Of a stretch of DNA of 43,365 nucleotides, positions 7,087-13,862 are shown piece by piece. The DNA is from Streptomyces harenosi (GTDB lineage: Bacteria > Actinomycetota > Actinomycetes > Streptomycetales > Streptomycetaceae), in assembly GCF_011008945.1 (NCBI RefSeq), contig NZ_WYCT01000020.1:1-43365 (forward strand), in the 5' to 3' direction. The notes under the pieces are model-generated. The model had not been told where the DNA came from and made no database searches. It saw only the letters and a program-made list of their open reading frames with translations. The position numbers and the translations under genes were made by a program. Position 1 is the first letter of the stretch. Every line of letters begins with the position of its first letter.

Positions 7087-8166
7087 TCAGGCGGTCAGCC
7101 AGGCCCGCAGGCGCTCCTCCCCCGCCAGGATCTTGGCGATCTCCACGCGTTCGTCGCGCTTGTGGGCCAAGTGCGGGTTGCCGGGGCCGTAGTTGACCGC
7201 CGGGATGCCCAGGGCGGAGAAGCGGGAGACGTCCGTCCAGCCGTACTTGGGCTGCGGGGTGCCGCCGACCGCCTCGATGAACGCCGCCGCGGCCGGGTGG
7301 GACAGGCCCGGCAGGGCCGCGCCGCTGTGGTCGTCGACCACGAACTCGGTGACCCCGCAGTCGGCGAACACCTCGCGGACGTGGGCGACGGCCTCCTCGG
7401 GCGTACGGTCCGGCGCGTAGCGGAAGTTGACGGTCACCACGCACTCGTCGGGGATGACGTTGCCGGCCACCCCGCCCGAGATGCCCACCGCGTTGAGGCC
7501 CTCGCGGTACTCCAGGCCGTCGATGACCGGGTAGCGGGGCTCGTAGGCGGCCAGGCGCGCGAGGATCGGCGCCGCGGCGTGGATCGCGTTGGATCCCATC
7601 CAGCCACGCGCGGAGTGGGCCCGCTCCCCCGCGGTCTTCAGCAGCACCCGCAGGGTGCCCTGGCAACCGCCCTCCACCTGGCCGTCCGAGGGCTCCAGGA
7701 GGACCGCGAAGTCGCCGTGGAGCCACTCGGGGCGGGCCTCGGCGATGTGCTTGAGCCCGTTGAGGTCGGCGGCGACCTCCTCGTTGTCGTAGAAGACGAA
7801 GGTCAGGTCGCGGTTGGGGGCCGGGACGGTCGCCGCGATGCGCAGTTGCACGGCGACGCCCGCCTTCATGTCGCAGGTGCCGCAGCCCCACAGCACCCCG
7901 TCCTCGTCCAGCCGCGAGGGCACGTTGTCCGCGATGGGCACGGTGTCGATGTGCCCGGCGAGGATCACCCGCTCCGGCCGCCCCAGGTCCGTGCGGGCGA
8001 CGACGTTGTTGCCGTGACGGTCGACCGTCAGGTGCGGCAGGGCGCGCAGGGCGGTCTCGATGGCGTCCGCGAGAGGCTTCTCGGAGCCGCTGACGGAGGG
8101 GAAGTCGACGAGCTGGGCGGTGAGCTCCGCCGCGTCCAGGGCGAGGTCAAGCGGGGTGTCGGCCAT
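7087..8166 (-). CDS. dapE: Succinyl-diaminopimelate desuccinylase
   Basis: 359 residues, M20 metallopeptidase family. It hydrolyses N-succinyl-LL-diaminopimelate to LL-DAP in the lysine/peptidoglycan pathway. Zinc-site motifs: LAGHIDTVP (His, Asp), CGTCDMKAG (Asp), catalytic/metal Glu pair in [12 protein letters not shown], the dimer-domain [13 protein letters not shown], and the C-terminal His in [10 protein letters not shown]. The ATG 8166 begins [19 protein letters not shown], the normal family N-terminus. dapC lies about 2 kb downstream on the same strand with two secreted-protein genes between; no dapD is seen in the window. Confidence 0.93.
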   Translation of the reverse strand: MADTPLDLALDAAELTAQLVDFPSVSGSEKPLADAIETALRALPHLTVDRHGNNVVARTDLGRPERVILAGHIDTVPIADNVPSRLDEDGVLWGCGTCDMKAGVAVQLRIAATVPAPNRDLTFVFYDNEEVAADLNGLKHIAEARPEWLHGDFAVLLEPSDGQVEGGCQGTLRVLLKTAGERAHSARGWMGSNAIHAAAPILARLAAYEPRYPVIDGLEYREGLNAVGISGGVAGNVIPDECVVTVNFRYAPDRTPEEAVAHVREVFADCGVTEFVVDDHSGAALPGLSHPAAAAFIEAVGGTPQPKYGWTDVSRFSALGIPAVNYGPGNPHLAHKRDERVEIAKILAGEERLRAWLTA

Positions 8167-8260
8167 GCCGTCGACCCTAGCGCGCCGGCCGCGCGCCCCG
8201 CGTCCGGCGGCGTCCCCGGCCCGGCTCGGGAGTCCCGCCGCCCTCCAGTACCTTGTACCC

Positions 8261-9292
8261 GTGCCAGAGCCGTCTCCCCCCGTCACCGTCACTCGCCGTG
8301 GCCGTCTCGCGCGTATCGGGTCGGCCCTCGTGGTGCTGCTCGCGGTCGCCGGCTACCTCGCGGTGCAGTACGTCACCGGCGGCACCGGCGCACCCGGATG
8401 CAAGGTCGTCTCCGGCAAGGGCGACGGGGCGACGTACGAGTTCACCCCGGAGCAGGCGGTGAACGCGGCGACGATCACCGCCGTGGGCACCGCGCGCGGC
8501 CTGCCGGAGCGGGCCGTGACGATCGCGCTGGCGACCGCGCTGCAGGAGTCCGCGCTGCGCAACATCTCCCACGGCGACCGCGACTCCCTCGGCCTGTTCC
8601 AGCAGCGGCCCTCGCAGGGCTGGGGCACCCCGAAGGAGATCATGGACCCGGCCTACGCGGCGGGGAAGTTCTACGACCATCTGGCCGAGGTGCCCGGCTA
8701 CACGCGGCTGCCGCTGACCGTGGCCGCGCAGCGGGTGCAGCGCAGCGGCTTCCCGCAGGCGTACGCCAAGCACGAGCCGGACGCCACGCTGCTGGCCGCC
8801 GCCCTCACCGGGCGCTCCGCCGCCACGCTGACCTGCGAGGGGCGTCCGGACGCGACCCGGGCCGAGGGCGCCGACGCCGTCCGCGCCGCGCTGGCGCGGG
8901 ACTTCGGGCGCGAGGTGCTCCAGCCGGCCGGGGCGCGGGTGGACGCGGCGGCCCCGCCCGCCCCCTCGCCGTCCCCGGACGGCGCCGGCGGCTCCGGCGA
9001 CGGGCGGACCGTGACCCTGCCGGTGACGGCCGACCCGGCGGTGGCCGGGCGCACTGCCGCACAGCGCGGCTGGCAACTGGCGCACTGGGCGGTGGCCAAC
9101 GCCTCCACGCTGCACATCAAGCGGGTCACCTACGCCGGCCGGGAGTGGACCGCGGGGAACACCGACAGCCGGTGGCGTCCGGTCGGCGGCGGCACCGAGG
9201 ACGGCACGGCGCGGCCGGAGGACACCGCGGGCGGCGCGGGCGCCGCGGGGGCCGAGAGCGCGGGTGTCGTCCGGATCGTCACCGCGCCTTAG
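8261..9292 (+). CDS. Secreted/membrane-anchored lysozyme-like protein
   Basis: 343 residues from GTG 8261. A short basic N-terminus and one transmembrane or signal segment ([20 protein letters not shown]) precede an extracellular domain with a lytic-transglycosylase-like helix pattern: [18 protein letters not shown] with a candidate catalytic Glu, then [15 protein letters not shown], and [17 protein letters not shown] Pro/Ser/Gly linker (about residues 225-245) leads to a second small domain ([19 protein letters not shown]). Such proteins are sometimes labelled 'heavy metal transporter', which nothing in the sequence supports. It diverges from dapE (94-base gap), consistent with a wall function. 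Enzymatic activity is inferred. Confidence 0.7.
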   Translation: MPEPSPPVTVTRRGRLARIGSALVVLLAVAGYLAVQYVTGGTGAPGCKVVSGKGDGATYEFTPEQAVNAATITAVGTARGLPERAVTIALATALQESALRNISHGDRDSLGLFQQRPSQGWGTPKEIMDPAYAAGKFYDHLAEVPGYTRLPLTVAAQRVQRSGFPQAYAKHEPDATLLAAALTGRSAATLTCEGRPDATRAEGADAVRAALARDFGREVLQPAGARVDAAAPPAPSPSPDGAGGSGDGRTVTLPVTADPAVAGRTAAQRGWQLAHWAVANASTLHIKRVTYAGREWTAGNTDSRWRPVGGGTEDGTARPEDTAGGAGAAGAESAGVVRIVTAP

Positions 9293-9600
9293 TGCGGGTC
9301 TTCACCCGCCGGGGGTATGCGCCCGCCGTGCGGGCGACGGGGCGCACACGCTCTCGAAGAACCGGGCGCAATCCCCCACAGCCCTTGGGATCACAGGGCT
9401 GTAAGGATTCGGCAGCCCTTCCCGACGTGGCCGCTTCATCCGTTTTCCACCGACTCGATCATGCGACGCATTACCCACTCTTTACGTTGCGCTGCCGCAA
9501 CCTTCGCGGACTTCGAGCGGTAGTCACTGCGTCCGAGTCCGGCCGGTCCAGCGCCGGGCGCGGTCGGACTCTCCACCGTTCACTCCGTCGAAGGAGCAAC
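9293..9600. other. Intergenic region with hairpin and spaced dyad
   Basis: 308 bases without a gene. It contains a short hairpin GCCCGC-CGT-GCGGGC at 9321-9335, a possible terminator for the lysozyme-like gene, and the perfect spaced dyad at 9378-9402. The ribosome site GAAGGAG sits directly before the next gene. Confidence 0.6.
9378..9402. promoter_or_regulatory. Spaced 8-bp inverted repeat, operator candidate
   Basis: ACAGCCCT, 9 bases (TGGGATCAC), AGGGCTGT. A perfect dyad about 200 bases upstream of the small secreted protein. There is no U-rich tail, so it is less likely to be a terminator. Confidence 0.4.
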
Positions 9601-10032
9601 ATGTCCCTCCCCCTGACCCGCCGGATCGCCCGTGCCGCGCTGCTCGTCGCTGCGGGAGCGGCCGCCGGGGTCGGTGCGGCCGGCTCCGCCAGCGCGGCCC
9701 CGGAGCTGCAGGCGACCCCGAACCTCGGTGCGCTGACCGCCCTGGACGGGGCGAACGTCGCCACCACCGTCGACGAAGCGGCGCAGAAGACCACCAAGCT
9801 CGCGGGCGACGCCGGCAGCAAGGCCGTCAAGAAGACCGTGCCGGCCGCGGGCAAGACCGGTGGCAAGGCCGTGAAGAGGACGGCGCCGGCCGCGCAGAAG
9901 GCCGCCGGGGACGTAGCCGGGACCGCCGGGGACATCGTCGGGGACACCGCGCAGACCGCCACCAAGAGCGGCCTGCCCACCGGCGCGCTGGGCAAGGGCG
10001 CGCTGCCGGTGCAGGGGCTGCCCCTCGGCTGA
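9601..10032 (+). CDS. Small secreted Lys/Ala/Thr-rich repeat protein
   Basis: 143 residues from ATG 9601 with a GAAGGAG site. A clear Sec signal peptide (RRIARAALLVAAGAAAGVG, then AGSASA/AP cleavage near residue 33) precedes a mature chain of about 110 residues. That chain is nearly free of aromatics and Cys and has imperfect repeats: GSKAVKKTVPAAGKTG, GGKAVKRTAPAAQKAAG, DVAGTAGDIVGDTAQTATKSG. The composition recalls histone H1 tails or LEA proteins and suggests an extended or helical polycation. No known domain is recognised. It stands alone between the lysozyme-like gene and convergent dapC; a surface or wall-teichoic-acid interaction would be speculation. Confidence 0.8.
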   Translation: MSLPLTRRIARAALLVAAGAAAGVGAAGSASAAPELQATPNLGALTALDGANVATTVDEAAQKTTKLAGDAGSKAVKKTVPAAGKTGGKAVKRTAPAAQKAAGDVAGTAGDIVGDTAQTATKSGLPTGALGKGALPVQGLPLG

Positions 10033-10078
10033 CGGCCGGCGTCACCGGTCCGGCCGGCCGGTGTGCGCCTGCCGGGTA

Positions 10079-10116
10079 CGACGACGGGGTCCGGGACGTC
10101 CCGGACCCCGTCGTCG
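10079..10116. terminator. Perfect 38-bp palindromic terminator
   Basis: Arms CGACGACGGGGTCCGGGA and its exact complement meet at a central CG with no loop. It lies between the convergent secreted-protein gene and dapC, so it serves both strands. Confidence 0.85.
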
Positions 10117-10169
10117 GCGTCTGCGCGCGCTTCCCGCGGCCCCCGCCCGGGCGGGCCGGGCGGGAGGGA

Positions 10170-11276
10170 TCAGCCGGACGCCCGGGCCAGCCGCTCCACC
10201 GCGGCCCGCACCCGCTCGTCGGTCGCGGTGAAGGCGACCCGTACGAAGCGCTCGCCCGCGGGACCGTAGAAGTCGCCCGGCGCCACCAGGATGCCGTGCT
10301 CGGCCAGGTGGGCCACGGTGTCCCAGCAGGACTCCCCGCGGGTCGCCCACAGGTAGAGGCTGGCCTCGCTGTGCTCGATGCGGAAGCCGTGGGCGAGGAG
10401 CGCCTCGCGCAGGGCCGCGCGGCGGGCGGCGTAGCGCTCCCGCTGGACGCGGACGTGCTCGTCGTCGCCGAGGGCCGCCACCACGGCCGCCTGGGTGGGG
10501 GCCGACGTCATCATGCCGCCGTGCTTGCGGATCTCCAGCAGCGGGCCGAGGACGGCCGGGTCGCCGGCCAGGAACGCGGCGCGGTAACCGGCCAGGTTGG
10601 AGCGCTTGGACAGGGAGTGGACGGCCACGACGCCCTCGTAGGAGCCGCCGTTGACGTCCGGGTGCAGGACCGAGACCGGGTCGGCCTCCCAGCCCAGCTC
10701 CAGGTAGCACTCGTCGGAGAAGACCAGGACACCGTGGTCGCGGGCCCAGGCCACGATCCGGGTCAGCTCCTCCTTGGACAGCACCTTGCCCGTGGGGTTG
10801 GACGGCGAGTTGAGCCAGAGCAGCTTCAGGTGGGCCGGGTCCAGCTCGGCCGGGTCGTCGTAGACCTGGTACGCGGCGCGGGCCAGACGGGCGCCGACCT
10901 CGTACGTCGGATAGGCCAGGCGCGGGAAGGCCACCGTGTCGCCGGGGCCGAGGCCGAGCTGGGTGGGGAGCCAGGCGACCAGTTCCTTGGAGCCGACGAT
11001 CGGCAGGACGTGGTGGTGGGTGACGTCCCGGGCGCCGAGGCGGCGCTCGACCCAGCCGGTGATCGCGTCGCGCAGTGCGGGCGTGCCCCAGACGGTCGGA
11101 TAGCCGGGCGAGTCGGCCGCCGCGACGAGCGCCTTCTGGATCAGCTCGGGCACCGGGTCCACCGGGGTGCCGACGGAGAGGTCGACGATGCCGTCCGGGT
11201 GGGCGGCGGCCGTCGCCTTGTAGGGCGCCAGCTTGTCCCAGGGGAAGGTGGGGAGACGGTCGGTGACTGCGGACAC
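10170..11276 (-). CDS. dapC: N-succinyldiaminopimelate aminotransferase
   Basis: 368 residues, fold-type I PLP aminotransferase of the actinobacterial DapC type. It transaminates succinyl-amino-ketopimelate in lysine/DAP synthesis. Motifs: substrate loop GYPTVWGTPALRDAI, NSPSNPTG (cofactor Asn), FSDECYLEL (Asp/Tyr), and SLSKRSNLAGYR with Schiff-base Lys near 224. The GTG at 11276 gives VSAVTDRLPTFPWDK, the usual N-terminus; GTG 11291 is possible and neither has a strong ribosome site. It follows fdxA on the same strand across a very stable hairpin, an order also found in mycobacteria. Confidence 0.9.
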   Translation of the reverse strand: MSAVTDRLPTFPWDKLAPYKATAAAHPDGIVDLSVGTPVDPVPELIQKALVAAADSPGYPTVWGTPALRDAITGWVERRLGARDVTHHHVLPIVGSKELVAWLPTQLGLGPGDTVAFPRLAYPTYEVGARLARAAYQVYDDPAELDPAHLKLLWLNSPSNPTGKVLSKEELTRIVAWARDHGVLVFSDECYLELGWEADPVSVLHPDVNGGSYEGVVAVHSLSKRSNLAGYRAAFLAGDPAVLGPLLEIRKHGGMMTSAPTQAAVVAALGDDEHVRVQRERYAARRAALREALLAHGFRIEHSEASLYLWATRGESCWDTVAHLAEHGILVAPGDFYGPAGERFVRVAFTATDERVRAAVERLARASG

Positions 11277-11311
11277 GGGTGTCTGGCTCACTTTCTGCTG
11301 TGCGGCAAACA

Positions 11312-11363
11312 CCTCGGTCCCGTACGGCCCGATCGCGGACGATCGGGCCGTACGGGACCGAGG
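11312..11363 (-). terminator. Exceptionally long perfect hairpin between fdxA and dapC
   Basis: 24-bp perfectly complementary arms (11312-11335 and 11340-11363) with a 4-base loop. On the minus strand, the direction of both genes, the loop reads TCCG, a UNCG-type tetraloop, though closed by G-C. It ends 72 bases after the fdxA stop and lies 36 bases before the dapC start. Confidence 0.85.
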
Positions 11364-11434
11364 CGGCGCCGGGTCCCCCGGACTCGGGCGCGGCCGGAAG
11401 CCGGGGGTGCGGGCCGCTCGAGGCCGCCGGGGCC

Positions 11435-11755
11435 TTACTCGCCCTGCGGCGGCAGTGCGGCGACGAACGGGTGGTCGCGCTCGATCAGCCCCAGCTTGCT
11501 GGCGCCGCCGGGCGAGCCGAGCTCGTCGAAGAACTCGACGTTCGCCTTGTAGTAGTCCTTCCACTCCTCCGGCACGTCGTCCTCGTAGAAGATCGCCTCG
11601 ACCGGGCAGACCGGCTCACAGGCTCCGCAGTCGACGCATTCGTCCGGGTGGATGTACAAGGACCGCTGGCCCTCGTAGATGCAGTCGACCGGGCACTCCT
11701 CGATGCACGCCTTGTCCTTGACGTCGACACAAGGCTGCGCGATGACGTAGGTCAC
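11435..11755 (-). CDS. fdxA: 7Fe ferredoxin
   Basis: 106 residues, FdxA/FdxC type with one 3Fe-4S and one 4Fe-4S cluster. Cysteines are at 9, 17, 21, 25, 40, 43, 46 and 50. By family pattern C9, C17 and C50 bind the 3Fe cluster, and C21, C40, C43 and C46 bind the 4Fe cluster (CVDCGACEPVCP). The acidic C-terminal extension (YEDDVPEEWKDYYKAN) is typical. The GTG 11755 is preceded by a strong AGGAGGAA at 11763-11770. It is a small soluble electron carrier. In mycobacteria the homologue also neighbours dapC. Confidence 0.93.
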   Translation of the reverse strand: MTYVIAQPCVDVKDKACIEECPVDCIYEGQRSLYIHPDECVDCGACEPVCPVEAIFYEDDVPEEWKDYYKANVEFFDELGSPGGASKLGLIERDHPFVAALPPQGE

Positions 11756-11895
11756 GCTGTCGTTCCTCCTCGATAGGGCGCTGGCGGGCCACCTCAGGCT
11801 CCGCCGCCTGGCGCGCGGGAGCGCGGCGTCGTCGATGCCCGCCCCTAGTATCTCCGTTCTTGGGCATGATCCGAACAGGAGGGGTGAACCGACCC

Positions 11896-12915
11896 GTGGA
11901 AATCTCTGCCGCCGGGCGACTCGAGGTCCGTATCACCGCCGCTGACGTGGGAAAACGGGTCTCGGTGCGGCGGCTGGCCGAACCCGCCGCGCCGGGTGAG
12001 AAGTTCACCGACACGGTCGGGGTTCTCACATCATGGGACGACGGTGTGCTGGTGATCACACGAAAGAGCGGCGAGAGCGTCCGCATTCCGGAGACGGCGC
12101 TGGTAGCGGGCAAGGTCGTGCCGCCCGCCCCGGCGCGCCGCCGGGGCCCGGCCGCCTCCTGGGAGGAGCTGGAGCGGACCGCCGCCCGGGCGTGGCGGCC
12201 CGTGGACCGCGAGCGGCTCGGCGCCTGGGAGCTGCGCGCCGCCTCCGGGTTCACCCGGCGGGCCAACTCGGTGCTGGCGCTGGGCGATCCCGGGCTGCCG
12301 CTGGACGAGGCGCTCGGCGTCGTACGGCGGTGGTACGGCGAGCGCGGCCTGCCCGCGTACGTGCAGACCGCGACCGGGGCCGAGGGCGCCCAGGAGACGC
12401 TCTGCGCGGAGCTGGAGCGGCGGGGCTGGCGGCGGGAGGTGACCGCCGAGCTGTGGACGGCGGCCCTCGCCCCGGTCGCCGACCGGGCCGCGGGGGAAGG
12501 GGTCGTGCTGGCGCGGACCGCCGGCGAGGCGTGGCTCGCCCGGTACCGGCGCAAGGGCGTGAGCGAGGTGGCGCTGCGGGTGCTGGAAGCGGGGCCGTCG
12601 GTGTGGTTCGCGACCGTGCCGGGCGACGGGGAGGTGCCGGCCGCGATCGGTCGGTGCGTCGTGGACGGGCGGTGGGCCGGTTTCGCCGCCGTCGAGGTCG
12701 ATCCGGCGGCGCGGCGGCGCGGGCTGGCCACGGAGGTGATGGCGGCGCTGGCCCGGCGTGCGCTGGACGAGGGGGCGTCGGCCGCGTGGCTCCAGGTGGA
12801 GGCCGGGAACGCGGGGGCGCGGGCGCTGTACGCCGGGATGGGCTTCTCGGCGCACCACGCCTACCACCACTACCGGGAACCGGACCCGGCCGCCCGGGGA
12901 GGCGGGGCGCCGTGA
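11896..12915 (+). CDS. GNAT acetyltransferase with N-terminal SH3-like domain (Rv0428c-like)
   Basis: 339 residues from GTG 11896. The first ~75 residues form a small beta domain (LEVRITAADVGKRVSVRR, then VLTSWDDGVLVITRKSGE), as in Rv0428c-type proteins. The C-terminal GNAT fold has the acetyl-CoA loop DPAARRRGLATEVMAAL and the closing ALYAGMGFSAHHAYHHYR. The start is uncertain: AGGAGG at 11877-11882 is 1 base from GTG 11884 and 13 bases from GTG 11896; the latter begins VEISAAGRLEV and was preferred by similarity. It is divergent from fdxA and coupled to the next gene by a GTGA overlap. Substrate unknown. Confidence 0.82.
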   Translation: MEISAAGRLEVRITAADVGKRVSVRRLAEPAAPGEKFTDTVGVLTSWDDGVLVITRKSGESVRIPETALVAGKVVPPAPARRRGPAASWEELERTAARAWRPVDRERLGAWELRAASGFTRRANSVLALGDPGLPLDEALGVVRRWYGERGLPAYVQTATGAEGAQETLCAELERRGWRREVTAELWTAALAPVADRAAGEGVVLARTAGEAWLARYRRKGVSEVALRVLEAGPSVWFATVPGDGEVPAAIGRCVVDGRWAGFAAVEVDPAARRRGLATEVMAALARRALDEGASAAWLQVEAGNAGARALYAGMGFSAHHAYHHYREPDPAARGGGAP

Positions 12916-13784
12916 CGGGCCGGGGACCGGCCCTGCCCTCCCCCCAGCCGCCGCCGTCCGGGCGCTCCGCCGAGCTGCGGCGGCGGTTCGCCGGCCAGGC
13001 CCGGTCCGGGCGGCCGGATCTGGCGGCGCTGTGCCTGCTGGTGGGCGCGCAGGCGGACGGGACGCTGGACGAGGCGGGCCTGGACGCCGCCGAGATGGAG
13101 CTGGACCGGCTGGCCGGGGAGCTGCCGTTCCGGCCGGGCGGACCGCGGGACTGGGCGGTGGCGCTGCGGGAGCTGCTCGGCGAGCGGTACGGATTCCACG
13201 GGTCGGCCGCGGACTACCGGCGTCTGGAGTCGTCGCTGCTGCACGAGGTGCTGCGGCGGCGGCGCGGGCTGCCGATCCTGCTGTCGGTGGTGTGGATGGA
13301 GGTGGCCCGCCGGGCGGGCGCGCCGGTGTACGGGGTGGCGCTGCCCGGGCACTTCGTCGTCGGGTTCGGGCCCCGGGAGGAGCAGGTGCTCGCGGACCCG
13401 TTCGACGGGGGGCGGGTGCTGACGGGGAGCGATGCCGAGCTGCTGGTGGCGGGGGCCACGGGAGCGCCGCTGGAGCCGTCGATGCTGGCGCCGGCCGATC
13501 CGCTGGAGGTGGTGCTGCGCATCCTGAACAACATCCGGGCGTGGGCGGCGGCCCGTCCCGAGCGGACGGACGTCGCGCTGTGGGCGGTGGAGCTGGCGCT
13601 GCTGCTGCCCTCGCACCCGGCGCGGCTGCGCCACGAGCGGGCGCAGTTGCTCGTGCAGCGGGGCGAGTTCCTGCGCGGCGCGGCAGAGCTCGACGCGTAC
13701 GCCGAGGTGCTCGCGGCGGTGGACGAACCGGCGGCGGAGCGGGTGCGGGGGCAGGCGCGCGCGGCGCGGGCCCTGCTGAACTGA
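12912..13784 (+). CDS. SirB1/transglutaminase-like protein
   Basis: 290 residues, SirB1 (Transglut_core2) family. Core motifs: SLLHEVLRRRRGLPILLSVVWMEVARRAG, quoted as RRRGLPILLSVVWMEVARR, then PVYGVALPGHFVVGFG and LADPFDGGRVL. A C-terminal TPR-like tail contains LLLPSHPARLRHERAQLL and RGEFLRGAAELDAYAEVL. In true transglutaminases this position carries a catalytic Cys; here it is Ser/Val, so a non-enzymatic role is likely, as in many SirB1 members. The GTG at 12912 overlaps the acetyltransferase stop, indicating joint translation. Confidence 0.82.
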   Translation: MTGRGPALPSPQPPPSGRSAELRRRFAGQARSGRPDLAALCLLVGAQADGTLDEAGLDAAEMELDRLAGELPFRPGGPRDWAVALRELLGERYGFHGSAADYRRLESSLLHEVLRRRRGLPILLSVVWMEVARRAGAPVYGVALPGHFVVGFGPREEQVLADPFDGGRVLTGSDAELLVAGATGAPLEPSMLAPADPLEVVLRILNNIRAWAAARPERTDVALWAVELALLLPSHPARLRHERAQLLVQRGEFLRGAAELDAYAEVLAAVDEPAAERVRGQARAARALLN

Positions 13785-13821
13785 GCCGCGGCCCCGCCGG
13801 ACCGGCCGCGGCGGGTACGGA

Positions 13822-13849
13822 AAGGGGGGCGCCCGCGGGCGCCCCCCTT
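13822..13849. terminator. Bidirectional terminator
   Basis: AAGGGGGGCGCCC, 2 bases, GGGCGCCCCCCTT: a perfect 13-bp stem between convergent genes, with an A-rich left flank that gives a U-run on the minus strand. Confidence 0.85.
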
Positions 13850-13862
13850 CCGCGTGGGCGGA

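Noticed and set aside
6206-7891. Extended LOG-family frame of 561 residues
   Set aside because: The upstream part is antisense-like sequence over dapE in another frame; ATG 6964 with a ribosome site gives the normal family length.
7057-10032. A 991-codon open frame on the plus strand ending with the small secreted protein
   Set aside because: The first ~850 codons are antisense to dapE and out of frame with the lysozyme-like gene; only the last 143 codons, with their own ribosome site and signal peptide, are real.
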